In this document: one piece after another, positions 50,217 through 59,222 of the stretch | How the letters are laid out: the number at the start of each line of letters is the position of its first letter | Numbering within the stretch: the stretch's first letter is position 1 | DNA from: Pseudoselenomonas ruminantium | GTDB taxonomy: Bacteria; Bacillota; Negativicutes; Selenomonadales; Selenomonadaceae | Reading direction: 5' to 3' | DNA length: 63,260 bases | Assembly (NCBI GenBank): GCA_015058575.1 | Contig: SVBZ01000023.1 | Span: forward strand, 1 to 63,260 | Made by a program: the position numbers and the translations under genes | The notes under the pieces: model-generated | The model's input: only the letters and a program-made list of their open reading frames with translations | Told to the model about the DNA's origin: nothing | Database searches by the model: none

Positions 50217-52670
50217 TTGACCACGTCTGCTTTGTTCTTTTTTTGCGGACACTCTGACAAATGCCCTCTGCGAACCATAATGCTTAAATCTTAATCGTCC
50301 TCTCGTTGCTCCCCCTTTTTTAGGCTTCCATCCCGGCATATGCAGCAGTATGGAATTTATCTCTCTGGCGTCGACGTTTTTCATTGCCGCCCGGTTGTTC
50401 TCGAAAAGCTCACACCATATTTCCATAGCACAAACCCTGTCCCTTACCACCTCACCAGCCGGCGGCTCTATCATATCGCCACGCAGATACTGGCGCCTCG
50501 TAGTAAGATCCCAGCTGTCCCACGAATATGGCAACAAGGTGTCGAGGTAATCCTGCACCAGACCGAACTTCTCGGAGCCCTCCGAGTGCTCTTCCTGTAT
50601 GGCGGCAGCAACCTTCTGCAACTCGGCACTCAGGATCATGCTCTTGTCTTCCTTCCATATCTCCAAAAGCTCCGCCCAGCACTGGGCCGCCACTTCCTTC
50701 GTGAAACCCTTCAGTGGTTTGGCGGCATCGCCGCTGCACTGGACGATAAGGAACCGGCGGGCACCTGTGCGGTCTTTGAGGAAAGCATCCTCATTCGTCG
50801 TTGCCGCAAAGATACACTGACGTGGGAATTCTCCCGTGCGATGGCCATATGGCATGCGGAACTTATCGACCTGCCGGCTGATGAATGCCTTAATCTGGTC
50901 ATTCTCCGCACGCTTCGTGGCCTGCATCTCGGCCAGCTCGACGACGAGGCTGCCCTGCAGCTGTTCGATGACATCCTTGCCCTGCATAGAAATGATGGAA
51001 TCATTGAACCAGGCACCGCCCATACGGGCAAGGATCGTCGACTTGCCGATGCCTTGGGGCCCTGTGAGCACAAGGCAGGTATCGAACTTGATGCCCGGTA
51101 CCATGCACCGCGCTACACCGGCCTTGAAGAACAGCGTCGTGACGGCCTCGGTGTACTCACTGTCCTCGGCGCCCAGATAATCGATAAGGATGCGGCCGAC
51201 GCGCTTCACGCCGTCCCACTTGAGCGTCTTCCACCAGTCGATGACCTGATGGAAGTGCGCCTTCTGGGTAACTTCAGTGAACGCATCATCGATAAGCGCC
51301 TTCCCTGTAAGGTTCCTGTAGGTCGTGCTGATATAGTTCCTGAGCTGGGCGTCGTCGGCATCCGTCCACACATCGCCGTCCTTCTTCCGCATCTTGCGCC
51401 AGGGCAGATCATGCTGCAGCAGCACACGGTGGCTGAAATCGTCGAGGGCTGCCATTCCCTTGAGCCGCGGATCATGCTCGAGGATGAGGAGGAAGTTGCC
51501 GGCGGTGGCCTTGATGGTCCTGCCGTCCTTGCCGCCCCGCTCGAGCTTCGTCAGCCAGTCAAAGGCATCATCATCTACACCGTCCCCGTTCTCTGACTGC
51601 AGCAGCGCATCGTCGAAGTCGCTGGCGATATCTGCCAGCAGGATCTTCTTGACTTTGTCGTCATCGTTCGCCAGCGCCTCCATCGCCAGAAAAGACGGCC
51701 GCTTATTGATGGGCGTGTCTTCCTTGACATCGTCATCCCGTTCGATGAACCGGTTGAGCCGGACAAGGTCGAACGCATTGACATCCTGCCCGCTGATAGG
51801 ATCCGTTGCGTGATGGCTGTAAGCGTGCAGATCGTCGTCATAGATGATGAAGCCGCCTGTTGTCGAGCCGTTCGCGTAGGTGTAGCGGTTCGGGACATCA
51901 CATGGCGTATAGACATCCGGCAGGAACTCGGCGATGGCCTCACTGATGGTGTAGGCCGTGCAGAACGCGCCGACGATGTTCTTCTTCTCGCGTGGATCTC
52001 CAAGCTTCTTGAGCTCGCGCTGCCGCGCGACAGTCTCTGCCTTGGCCGTCGGCCATGTGGTGGCGTCCCGCCAGTTCTCGTACGAGCCAAGCACCGCATC
52101 GGCCGCCAGCAGGCTGCCGTCGTGTACGATATGGACGTACTCGCCATCCTGGCTCTTGCTGGGCCAGTACATGAACCGCGAGGCCTCATAGGTTGTCGGA
52201 TCCATCGACTCGATATCGATACGCTGCGCGATGCGGCGGCCGATAGGCTCATATTCATCCGGTGCCACCTTACGGCCCAGCGGGATGACCAGGCGGAATC
52301 TTGGCTTATCCGGCGTATGGCTGTGCGTCGAGTAGAGTGCCCATGCCGTATCCGGGAGCTGCTGCCGCACAGAGGACAGGAACGCTTCCGCATTGCTGAC
52401 ATGATCCGCATCGAGCGTCAAAAGCGCACGACTTCGGATCTTGTCCTTCTTGCGTATGCCATCCTCCAGATAACCGCCGACAAAGCCGCCGGTATCTTTC
52501 GCCCGATCCTTGTCTGACTTGGTCATTGCCTTGTACTCTGCTGCAGTCTCGCCGGTGACAATCGGCTGCTCCACACGCCGGCAGAAATCCTGCCAGCTCA
52601 TCTCGCTGTTCTTCCAGCATTTCGTGTTGCGTGTCGGTGCGGTTGCTATATTGAAATGGAACTCTAACAA
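50175..52670 (-). CDS. Phage primase-helicase, virulence-associated E (VapE) family
   Basis: 831 residues. The N-terminal third is a prim-pol-like/DUF domain with LLTLDADHVSNAEAF and FRLVIPLGRKV motifs; the C-terminal VapE ATPase has Walker A TGPQGIGKS (about residue 550), LVVELAEMQATKRAE as Walker B region and AATTNEDAFLKDRTGARRF sensor/arginine motifs. It should prime and unwind at the phage origin. The TTG start at 52670 is eight bases after AAGGAGG. Its 3' end carries part of the repeat cluster. Confidence 0.9.
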   Translation of the reverse strand: MLEFHFNIATAPTRNTKCWKNSEMSWQDFCRRVEQPIVTGETAAEYKAMTKSDKDRAKDTGGFVGGYLEDGIRKKDKIRSRALLTLDADHVSNAEAFLSSVRQQLPDTAWALYSTHSHTPDKPRFRLVIPLGRKVAPDEYEPIGRRIAQRIDIESMDPTTYEASRFMYWPSKSQDGEYVHIVHDGSLLAADAVLGSYENWRDATTWPTAKAETVARQRELKKLGDPREKKNIVGAFCTAYTISEAIAEFLPDVYTPCDVPNRYTYANGSTTGGFIIYDDDLHAYSHHATDPISGQDVNAFDLVRLNRFIERDDDVKEDTPINKRPSFLAMEALANDDDKVKKILLADIASDFDDALLQSENGDGVDDDAFDWLTKLERGGKDGRTIKATAGNFLLILEHDPRLKGMAALDDFSHRVLLQHDLPWRKMRKKDGDVWTDADDAQLRNYISTTYRNLTGKALIDDAFTEVTQKAHFHQVIDWWKTLKWDGVKRVGRILIDYLGAEDSEYTEAVTTLFFKAGVARCMVPGIKFDTCLVLTGPQGIGKSTILARMGGAWFNDSIISMQGKDVIEQLQGSLVVELAEMQATKRAENDQIKAFISRQVDKFRMPYGHRTGEFPRQCIFAATTNEDAFLKDRTGARRFLIVQCSGDAAKPLKGFTKEVAAQCWAELLEIWKEDKSMILSAELQKVAAAIQEEHSEGSEKFGLVQDYLDTLLPYSWDSWDLTTRRQYLRGDMIEPPAGEVVRDRVCAMEIWCELFENNRAAMKNVDAREINSILLHMPGWKPKKGGATRGRLRFKHYGSQRAFVRVSAKKEQSRRGQSVSDSGHTIEELL

Positions 52671-52683
52671 TGACCGCGCCTCC

Positions 52684-54654
52684 TTAATCTTTCATGTAGT
52701 AGTTGTTCTCGAATCCATCTGCATTCATCAGCAGGCCCTCGTTCCAGGGTTCATTCTGTGTCATGATGGCAATAGCATCCTCAAGGCTTCCTTCCCCTTC
52801 GGGGACTTCGAGGATAACCTCGTCGTGAATATGCGCGCATATCTTGTAATGCGCTGTCTTGCAGTTCTTGAGCCGGAGCATCGCCGCACATAGGCAGTCC
52901 CGCGCGATGGCCTGTATCAGATTCTCCGTGAGCGTGCCGCCCCAGGTCTCCGTCTTCATCCACTTGCGGGCCGTCTGGTTCATGCTCTTGAAGATGATGG
53001 CAGGCTTATCGAAGCGGTTGCTGCCGATGGTGGCTTCCTTATATCGGAGTTTGCGCCCCGTCGGCAGCACCATCATGAGGCTGTCCTCGAACCATTCAAA
53101 CGCCGCATTCCTGTACTGCGGCAGGTGTATCGTCCGCTTCGTACGAATGCAGTCCAAGGCCGCAGCCTCAAGATCACGCCAGAGCTGAGGGATACGTGGC
53201 GATGCCTCCCGCCATTTCCGGACAATATCCTCAAGCTCGGGATCTGTAAGGCCCATCTTGTCAGCCCCGAACGCCTTGAGCGCCATAACGCCGCCGCCAT
53301 AGCCACAAGCGAGCTCGGCCACCTTACCTTTCTGCCGTAGTTCACCGTTGATGCCGTGCTTGACAACCGGCACCTTGAACATCTGGCTGGCTGACATGCA
53401 GTAGATATCCTTGCCGGCGGCAAATGCCTCCTGCCGCCACGTCTCCTGCGCCACCCAGGCGATGACGCGGGCTTCGATGGCCGAGAAGTCGGCCACCACG
53501 AAGCGGCTGCCTGTAGGAGCCACCAGGGCTGTGCGCACCAGCTGCTTGAGCGCTTCGGGTACGTTATAGAGCATCTCCATCATGTCCGTATCCCCATCGA
53601 TGACGCAATTCCTCGCAGCATCAAGATCGGACATCGAGTTGCGCGGCAGGTTCTGCAGCTGAACATTGCGGCCAGCAAAGCGGCCCGTCCGCTGGGCGCC
53701 ATAGAACTGAAAGAGATCATGGATGCGGCCGTCGGTACACATGGAGTCGCGCATGGCCTCATATTTCTTGATTGAAGTCTTCCCGAGGTCCTGCCGGATC
53801 TCGAGGACACGACGTACAGGCTCCGGGATATCACGGCCGAGGAGATTGGCCACCGACGCCTTATCAAGGCTCTCGACCTCCTCGCCCAATACGGAGCTGA
53901 GCCATCCGCGGAGCTGCAGCGGGCTGTTCGGATTATCCAGACCTGTAAGCTCCTGTGCCTCGGCCAAGAGCGCCCCACGGTGCTCCTCGTTCATCCGGAT
54001 AGCATTGACGATCAGCTCCTGCTGTACCGCGATGCCGTTATTGTTGATCCAGCGATCGAGCAGCCACATCTCATGCTCCTCGGGGCTCGGCCTGTTGCTT
54101 TCGAGGGCGTTACGGATGGCCCGTTCCGTCACGACATCCTGGGCGTTGTACTCCTTGAAAATCTCCCACTTATCCGGCGCGTCCTTCGGATAGTTGCGCG
54201 TCCGGCCGCCGTTCGCTTTTGTGGGGGCGCAGGGGACGCAGAAATACTTGATCAACGCCTTGCCACGTGTGTCCTTCTGCTTGTCCTCGGGAAATCCGAG
54301 GATCTTGGCAACGACGCCCAACCCTGCTGGCAGTGAATTATACAGACCGAGAACGGAATCACATTCCCATTGGTCATCAGGGACATTTTCAGCACCGAAG
54401 GCTGCCTGCAAGCAAGTAATCTCAAAATTCGCATTATATGCGGTCTTTAGTATCTTCGGGTCCCGCAGTGCATTGAAAACATCGGGTGGAAGCTCTTCCC
54501 CCGCGGTGAAATCAATCACTGTCACAGGCCCATCATCGAAACAATATGCAAACAGCAGTATCTCAAAATCATCGGCGTCCACATATTTGTGAACGCCGTA
54601 CTTGATATGATTTGAGCTATATGTTTCGATGTCCACGCACATTACTGTGGACAT
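52684..54654 (-). CDS. Family A DNA polymerase (PolA-like) with 3'-5' exonuclease
   Basis: 656 residues. An N-terminal DEDD exonuclease (VMCVDIETYS, NANFEITCL) is followed by the polymerase: motif A VVADFSAIEARVIAWVA, motif B with KVAELACGYGGG and motif C HIHDEVILE. The 5'-3' exonuclease domain of cellular Pol I is absent, as usual in phages. It replicates the phage genome with the VapE protein. Confidence 0.94.
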   Translation of the reverse strand: MSTVMCVDIETYSSNHIKYGVHKYVDADDFEILLFAYCFDDGPVTVIDFTAGEELPPDVFNALRDPKILKTAYNANFEITCLQAAFGAENVPDDQWECDSVLGLYNSLPAGLGVVAKILGFPEDKQKDTRGKALIKYFCVPCAPTKANGGRTRNYPKDAPDKWEIFKEYNAQDVVTERAIRNALESNRPSPEEHEMWLLDRWINNNGIAVQQELIVNAIRMNEEHRGALLAEAQELTGLDNPNSPLQLRGWLSSVLGEEVESLDKASVANLLGRDIPEPVRRVLEIRQDLGKTSIKKYEAMRDSMCTDGRIHDLFQFYGAQRTGRFAGRNVQLQNLPRNSMSDLDAARNCVIDGDTDMMEMLYNVPEALKQLVRTALVAPTGSRFVVADFSAIEARVIAWVAQETWRQEAFAAGKDIYCMSASQMFKVPVVKHGINGELRQKGKVAELACGYGGGVMALKAFGADKMGLTDPELEDIVRKWREASPRIPQLWRDLEAAALDCIRTKRTIHLPQYRNAAFEWFEDSLMMVLPTGRKLRYKEATIGSNRFDKPAIIFKSMNQTARKWMKTETWGGTLTENLIQAIARDCLCAAMLRLKNCKTAHYKICAHIHDEVILEVPEGEGSLEDAIAIMTQNEPWNEGLLMNADGFENNYYMKD

Positions 54655-54671
54655 AGGCTTTTTCTCCTCTC

Positions 54672-55211
54672 TTACAGCAGGTCCTCTACATCGCCCAGCA
54701 GGCTGTCATCGAAGTCATTCTCCGAGACTACCGTGCCGCCCAGGCTGTCGCCATCCTTGATTTTACGTACGGCCAGCAGGCCAACGCCAATGCCCTTGTT
54801 GCCATTGCTGTTGTACGGATAAAGCGATACTACCGCCTGCACCCAGCAGCCCGAGTAGATTTCCTCGGGATCGGCGATCTCGACGCGGTCACGGTTGAAA
54901 ACCTTCGGCTTATGGTCAACACTGGCATTCGCATTGAAGAAGTAAGAATCGGCGTATGCTGCATCTTCTGGCCGATCAGTATCGCCGTCACGAAGAGGAA
55001 TACGGATGCCCGTATTCTTGCCGCCCCACTTGGCGATAGCGTCTTTGTCGTTCTTGATGGTGTTGATGGCGTCCTCGAGGATGGCCACACCGCGCTTATC
55101 GGACTTCGGGATGATGAAGGATCCGGAGTATTTATCAGCACCGCCCGGCATAGTACCCGGCTCAAGCAAATGCGCATAGGAAAGACGAACGAGACCAGTA
55201 GTGATTTTCAT
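54672..55211 (-). CDS. DUF2815 protein, probable single-strand DNA-binding protein
   Basis: About 179 residues with the DUF2815 pattern: KITTGLVRLSYAHLLEP, YSGSFIIPKSDKRG, SVDHKPKVFNRDR, EEIYSGCWVQAVVSLYPYNSNGNKGIGVGL. The fold is OB-like, and it is always beside DUF2800 and the polymerase. An acidic C-terminal tip (DFDDSLLGDVEDLL) resembles SSB tails. ATG at 55211 behind GGAGG. Confidence 0.88.
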   Translation of the reverse strand: MKITTGLVRLSYAHLLEPGTMPGGADKYSGSFIIPKSDKRGVAILEDAINTIKNDKDAIAKWGGKNTGIRIPLRDGDTDRPEDAAYADSYFFNANASVDHKPKVFNRDRVEIADPEEIYSGCWVQAVVSLYPYNSNGNKGIGVGLLAVRKIKDGDSLGGTVVSENDFDDSLLGDVEDLL

Positions 55212-55226
55212 AATGATTACCTCCAA

Positions 55227-56414
55227 TTAGTTGAGTAAAGAATCGTCAAAATCTGACATGGCTATATTGTCAAGCTCCATGGGTGGCCGCTTATCGCTCT
55301 CAGCAACCAGCGCGGGCTTACCCGTTGGCTTTACAATCACATCTTTGAGCAGTTCGCTCAATTTCTTCTTGCCGACCAGCTTCTCCAGCGTCGTCAGCGT
55401 ATTGAGTTCTTGCGGCTTATAAATATCTTTTTCGGCGTACCCTGCCTGCAGCAGGAGTCCGGACGCCAGCGCAGGATCAGACAGCTTGCGGGAGCTGCGG
55501 CCCTCGACCACCTTGAGCCCGGGCCAGCCTTGCCCTTCCAACGCCTTTGCCAGTGCATATTCCTCGATATCTGTCAGCCACTTCTTGATTTCCTTGGCTT
55601 TAAGGACTATGTCGGCGATTTCATCAGACCGCAGATCCGACGCCGCAAAGTCGGTCTTCACGGATGCAAGCATGTAGTCTGCCAGCGCCCTGCAGGTCTC
55701 GCGGCAGCGGCAGAACTTGCAGTGCGCACCTGCCACCTTGTCGCCCTCGCCGTTATAGGCCATCCGGGCGATAGGCTTTACTGTCTCGCCCCAGGCAAGG
55801 AGCTCCTTGTCCGTGAGTTCATCACTGGATACGGAATCAAGCCGGGGCTGGATGATGGTCATGCGGATACGGCTGACATCATACAGCAGATACACATCAC
55901 TATACGCTCCCAGGGCGTACAGCCTCATCTGCGTATTGCCAACGGCATCGACGGGGACGCCTTTGCCATACTTCAGATCGCAGATCTCAAGGCCGCCATC
56001 TGAGATAATGACAAGGTCACCTGTACCAAACCCCTCGGGCACCCAATCACTGAAATCCAGCCGCTGCTCCACAAAGATCTGTGCATCTCTCGACGCCTTG
56101 CGGGCCGCGTTGATTTTCTCGATGCAGACATCAAGGTACCGGCTCGTAGCCTCCCACATCTCATCGTCAACGGGGTAGTCGACATGCTCGCCGGCGCCGC
56201 GGATGATACCGATCGTCTTGATTGGTTTCTTGGTGATTCTCCCCGTACGTAGGTAGTTCCTCAGCCGCAGTTCTGCGACTGCATGGGCTGCCGTTCCCTC
56301 CTCCGCATAGACCGAAGTCTTATCGGGAACCTTCGCCTCGAGTTTTGCCGACGGCGTACAGACCAGCCATCTGTGCGAGCCCGACGCCGAGAGCAGGGCG
56401 TGTACCTCAGGCAT
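55227..56414 (-). CDS. DUF2800 nuclease (PD-(D/E)XK, Cas4/RecB-like)
   Basis: About 395 residues. Start motif [20 protein letters not shown], then [37 protein letters not shown] (catalytic D...DxK) and the Cys cluster [10 protein letters not shown] for an Fe-S or zinc site. A phage recombination exonuclease working with DUF2815. Its C-terminus repeats the DFDDSLL tail seen in DUF2815, perhaps a shared interaction motif. Confidence 0.88.
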   Translation of the reverse strand: MPEVHALLSASGSHRWLVCTPSAKLEAKVPDKTSVYAEEGTAAHAVAELRLRNYLRTGRITKKPIKTIGIIRGAGEHVDYPVDDEMWEATSRYLDVCIEKINAARKASRDAQIFVEQRLDFSDWVPEGFGTGDLVIISDGGLEICDLKYGKGVPVDAVGNTQMRLYALGAYSDVYLLYDVSRIRMTIIQPRLDSVSSDELTDKELLAWGETVKPIARMAYNGEGDKVAGAHCKFCRCRETCRALADYMLASVKTDFAASDLRSDEIADIVLKAKEIKKWLTDIEEYALAKALEGQGWPGLKVVEGRSSRKLSDPALASGLLLQAGYAEKDIYKPQELNTLTTLEKLVGKKKLSELLKDVIVKPTGKPALVAESDKRPPMELDNIAMSDFDDSLLN

Positions 56415-56907
56415 TGGCGGCACCTCCTACGACAGCCTGCAGCGATTCCAGCTGCGCATGCGTTGCGATTGCACCGACACGGCTGAGATGGTTATCCAGA
56501 AGCCACTGCTGGATGATAGGCTGATTGGTCGCTTTGTCCTTGCGCATGAATGCGCCGGCAGCAGCCCGTACCTCCTCGATTTCTTTTGCCGTTGGTTTAT
56601 CTTCGGCAGCCGCTTTCTCCTCAGTCTGGCTTGGTACGGATGTAATCTCGTTGATTTCTTTCTCCTTCTTCGGGCTCACTGCCGCGCCTGGGAGCGGCTT
56701 TTCTGCTTTCTTGGTATCCTTGGTAACCTTTGCCTTTTCGGCGGGCTCAGCAGGCGGCTCAGGCGCCTGGGTGGTCTTATCCGGCAGGACCATATCGGTA
56801 TGATTCGCCTTGGCGATGCTGATGGCCGCCATACAGCCGGCAATGTCGGATAGCGCACGGATAAGCTCGCTGTCAGCCGTGATGTGAATATTGATATCCA
56901 TGGACAT
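56407..56907 (-). CDS. Early protein with acidic/proline linker, recombination-associated
   Basis: 166 residues: an N-terminal strand-helix unit ([29 protein letters not shown]), a low-complexity linker of Pro, Glu, Lys and Ala, and a C-terminal helical domain ([35 protein letters not shown]). ATG at 56907 behind AGGAGG. Similar proteins precede DUF2800 in Firmicutes phages; function unknown. Confidence 0.65.
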   Translation of the reverse strand: MSMDINIHITADSELIRALSDIAGCMAAISIAKANHTDMVLPDKTTQAPEPPAEPAEKAKVTKDTKKAEKPLPGAAVSPKKEKEINEITSVPSQTEEKAAAEDKPTAKEIEEVRAAAGAFMRKDKATNQPIIQQWLLDNHLSRVGAIATHAQLESLQAVVGGAANA

Positions 56908-56967
56908 GTAAATTCCTCCTATGGTAAAATAGATATGAAAACCTTTTAGCTTTGGTTTTTACTTCGG

Positions 56968-56999
56968 GCCGTTCCTGGTGGTGCAGGAGCGGTCTTTTT
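56968..56999 (+). terminator. Plus-strand terminator-like hairpin within the minus-strand early operon
   Basis: CCGTTCCTG and CAGGAGCGG (one mismatch) form a stem with a 6-nt loop followed by TCTTTTT on the plus strand. No plus-strand gene leads into it, so it may end antisense transcripts or mark a small RNA. Confidence 0.45.
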
Positions 57000-57025
57000 A
57001 TGTGCTGGTAACTTGCTGGTAATTT

Positions 57026-57187
57026 TCATACGCACACCACCAGCAGGAACAGGTACGCCATAGCCGCCAGCAAGGTAATCTGCAGCATCTGCGGCAGGGC
57101 CTGTACACCATGATGCAGGAAAGCTCCCAGCTGGCGGTGCCGCTCCGTCTCGATGGCCCTGCGGACCAGCCGCTCATGCTCCGACAT
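57026..57187 (-). CDS. Small single-span membrane protein
   Basis: 53 residues from the ATG at 57187 (GAAGGAAG upstream): a charged N-terminal part and a C-terminal membrane helix (MLQITLLAAMAYLFLLVVCV). It overlaps the upstream gene. Function unknown. Confidence 0.6.
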   Translation of the reverse strand: MSEHERLVRRAIETERHRQLGAFLHHGVQALPQMLQITLLAAMAYLFLLVVCV

Positions 57188-57395
57188 GTTTCTTCCTTCT
57201 TTCCGACTCGATATCATCGATGATCTCAGCATCAGCCTTGCCGAGGATATGCCCCAGCATGAACGCATCACTCCGCGCCCGATCATTCACTTCAAAGCAG
57301 CGGTCCTTGTCAACAGCCGTCATAACAGCATGATGGTAATGCCCTTCAGCTCTCTCAGCGACACGCTGCAGCTCCTGGATTTCTGTCTGTGTCAT
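57174..57395 (-). CDS. Early phage protein of unknown function
   Basis: 73 residues, ATG at 57395 behind AAGGAGGTG. Acidic/basic helical sequence (QELQRVAERAEGHYHHAVMTAVDKDRCFEVNDRARSDAF). No family recognised. Confidence 0.6.
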   Translation of the reverse strand: MTQTEIQELQRVAERAEGHYHHAVMTAVDKDRCFEVNDRARSDAFMLGHILGKADAEIIDDIESERRKKHVGA

Positions 57396-57418
57396 GGTTC
57401 GCACCTCCTTATCTATAG

Positions 57419-57718
57419 TCATTGCGTTTTCTCTCCCTCACTTGTCTTTGTATGCATCTCGCACAGCCTTTCCCCCACAGGGCACATTTCGCTGCAATAT
57501 GCTTTCAGCAATTCCGGTGCATCGTATTCCTTTGCCATAGTCAAAAGCTCATCACGATGCGGCTCGCGCAGGCCACGTTCGATCTGATAGAGCCTCGTCG
57601 AGCTTATGCCCACGATTCCCTCTGTGCTGGCCCGTGATTCGAAATCCGTGTCCCGAGCCGCTGCCCGCATCCGGGCTTGATAGAAAATATTGTTCACATC
57701 TCCAACTCTTCTTGACAC
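57419..57718 (-). CDS. Xre-like helix-turn-helix protein
   Basis: 99 residues from a GTG at 57718 with GGAGGG upstream. The central stretch (ASTEGIVGISSTRLYQIERGLREPHRDELLTMAKEYDAPELLKAYC) is a Cro/CI-type helix-turn-helix, and a CSEMCPVGERLC cysteine cluster follows. Probably a small early regulator. Confidence 0.7.
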   Translation of the reverse strand: MSRRVGDVNNIFYQARMRAAARDTDFESRASTEGIVGISSTRLYQIERGLREPHRDELLTMAKEYDAPELLKAYCSEMCPVGERLCEMHTKTSEGEKTQ

Positions 57719-57945
57719 TTCTGTCCCTCCGATCGAGGCCGAATGACTTCCAACACTTCTCCGCGGCTAAGCCCTGTCAGCTTACAAAATGCCTTGATAT
57801 AGCAGCTGCCACGCTTAGGCGTGATATAGCCCCTCGACTCTGTATAATCATTAGCTTTCTGGACAATCCCCGCGGCCTTCGTTCGTTTGAACCCCATGAC
57901 TTTCATCACATCCGCAGTATCCATAAGCACCATGCTCTGCGCCAT
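57694..57945 (-). CDS. Small DNA-binding/excisionase-like protein
   Basis: 83 residues from the ATG at 57945 behind AAAGGAGGTG. MDTADVMKVMGFKRTKAAGIVQKANDYTESRGY is a helix-turn-helix of the type in DUF3173/excisionase-like proteins, ending near GSCYIKAFCKLTGLSR. It may regulate excision or early transcription. Confidence 0.6.
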   Translation of the reverse strand: MAQSMVLMDTADVMKVMGFKRTKAAGIVQKANDYTESRGYITPKRGSCYIKAFCKLTGLSRGEVLEVIRPRSEGQKCQEELEM

Positions 57946-58009
57946 ACTTCCACCTCCTTTCCAGCACATCGGCAAACGTATGACATGTGCCACCACTGGT
58001 ACGATATAC

Positions 58010-58192
58010 TCAGGAACCAATCGTATATGTGACACCGAGTTCCTTGCATATCAGTGCCGCTTTCTCGATTGTCGCCCTGCTCTTCCCCCTCTCATAATTC
58101 GCAAGCTGCTGTGCAGTTATGCCGGTACGCTTGGAAAGCTCATACAGGCTCATATTGCCTCTGGCTTTCCGCATGAACTCTGAAAATCTCAT
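58010..58192 (-). CDS. Xre-family helix-turn-helix regulator
   Basis: 60 residues, nearly all helix-turn-helix: FMRKARGNMSLYELSKRTGITAQQLANYERGKSRATIEKAALICKELG. First gene of the leftward early operon; AGGAGGTG precedes the ATG. Its leader contains the GCTGA-N4-TCAGC dyad that is also present upstream of the divergent gene at 58606. Confidence 0.85.
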   Translation of the reverse strand: MRFSEFMRKARGNMSLYELSKRTGITAQQLANYERGKSRATIEKAALICKELGVTYTIGS

Positions 58193-58236
58193 ACTCTCAC
58201 CTCCTGCTGATAGCTCAGCGCATTAGACAAATATAT

Positions 58237-58265
58237 TTGAATAACCCGCCTTCAAGTGGTATGCT
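58237..58265 (+). promoter_or_regulatory. Promoter for the candidate structured RNA
   Basis: TTGAAT (58237-58242), a 17-base spacer and TATGCT (58260-58265) on the plus strand place a transcription start near 58271. Confidence 0.4.
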
Positions 58266-58270
58266 TAAAT

Positions 58271-58569
58271 CACGCCACCCCATAACGGGGGCGATGGAAA
58301 GGAGCGTGGTCACATTGGCCAACTTTTTGAAATCGCCTGCTCCCACCATAAGCTGAAGCGGATGGCGTAAACTCAAGGCGGAATCATAACCGCCAAAGAG
58401 AGGCTTGCCACAAGAAGGATGACTGGACGCATCCGCATGATGATCGCGGTGGAAGTGACACTATCACTTGGTTGCGCGGAAAAAACGTAGATTCATGCTG
58501 CACGGATTCGTGGGTAAACAAATATGGCAGATTGGCAGGTTGAGGAACGTCCAGACTCGACCTGCTTTT
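58271..58569 (+). ncRNA. Candidate structured RNA of about 300 nt in the prophage control region
   Basis: This stretch has no usable reading frame but several stable helices: a CCCC-ATAA-CGGGG hairpin near 58277-58290; GCGGATGGCGT (58358-58368) with ACGCATCCGC (58427-58436), 10 bp with one bulge; GGCGG (58377-58381) with CCGCC (58390-58394) inside it; AAGTGA/TCACTT near 58452-58469; CACG-GATT-CGTG; and a final 10-bp stem (58535-58544 with 58556-58565) followed by TTTTC, an intrinsic terminator. I cannot match it to a known RNA family. Confidence 0.5.
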
Positions 58570-58605
58570 CTAGTGCGCTGAGATATCAGCAGGAAGGGTT
58601 GTACT

Positions 58606-59112
58606 ATGGATTTTCAGTTAATACCAACTGCAATAACATGCTCTGTTCAAATCGTTACATGTGGTTTGACGTACCTTTTCGGACGTAGAAGCGCAAAAAT
58701 CGATTCTAAAAAAGCCATCTTACGAGAACGATATGATAAGTTCTATATCCCATTCGTTCGCCTTCTATACAAAGGCTTTTACACAGAAGGCTTTCGCCCT
58801 GATATTCCCTTCAAAACTCGAGCTATGATGCATGAATTACTCTCGAATAACCTTGAATATTTGGATGTTTATACGCTTCGCCTTTACCCGTCTTTCTATA
58901 AAGCATTCCTCGATATGTTGGAATATGAAGATGGCAATCACGATTTTGATACAGCGCCCGAAGATTTTCTTCTAATCAGTACTAAAATTGCGCTGACTGT
59001 GCTACAAGAAACGCAACGAATAGCGAAAGAATTGACGTTGCCGCCACTAGGGCAGCCTTTGATCGGCAACTACCTTCACAGCTTGTCCAAGCTACGCAAA
59101 CTGGAAGAGTGA
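58606..59112 (+). CDS. Membrane-anchored prophage protein of unknown function
   Basis: 168 residues; an N-terminal membrane helix (LIPTAITCSVQIVTCGLTYLFG) and a soluble helical part rich in Tyr, Phe and Leu. Plus-strand, between lysogeny genes, behind AGGAAGG. Such genes are often expressed from the lysogen and may exclude other phages, but nothing here proves it. The 110 bases after it hold nothing clear. Confidence 0.65.
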   Translation: MDFQLIPTAITCSVQIVTCGLTYLFGRRSAKIDSKKAILRERYDKFYIPFVRLLYKGFYTEGFRPDIPFKTRAMMHELLSNNLEYLDVYTLRLYPSFYKAFLDMLEYEDGNHDFDTAPEDFLLISTKIALTVLQETQRIAKELTLPPLGQPLIGNYLHSLSKLRKLEE

Positions 59113-59222
59113 GCAACCCTACACAAGACTGCAAAATAATAAATGTATCATAATCAATCATGCGTATCCCCCCTTTGGGTTGAGAAAAATTTGTTCTACT
59201 TCCTGTCTCATATCATTCCGCC

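Larger units (their letters stand above)
58202..58594. repeat. Inverted pair of 24-base leader elements with GCTGA-N4-TCAGC dyads
   Basis: 58202-58225 and 58571-58594 are inverted copies over 24 bases with two differences. Each contains the dyad GCTGA-N4-TCAGC and each ends at the Shine-Dalgarno of a divergent gene (58192 to the left, 58606 to the right). They could be two operators for one regulator or arms of a long RNA helix. Confidence 0.6.

Noticed and set aside
58202..59112. Retron-like arrangement (inverted repeats, structured RNA, downstream gene)
   Set aside because: The downstream protein has no reverse transcriptase motifs, so msr-msd is not supported.
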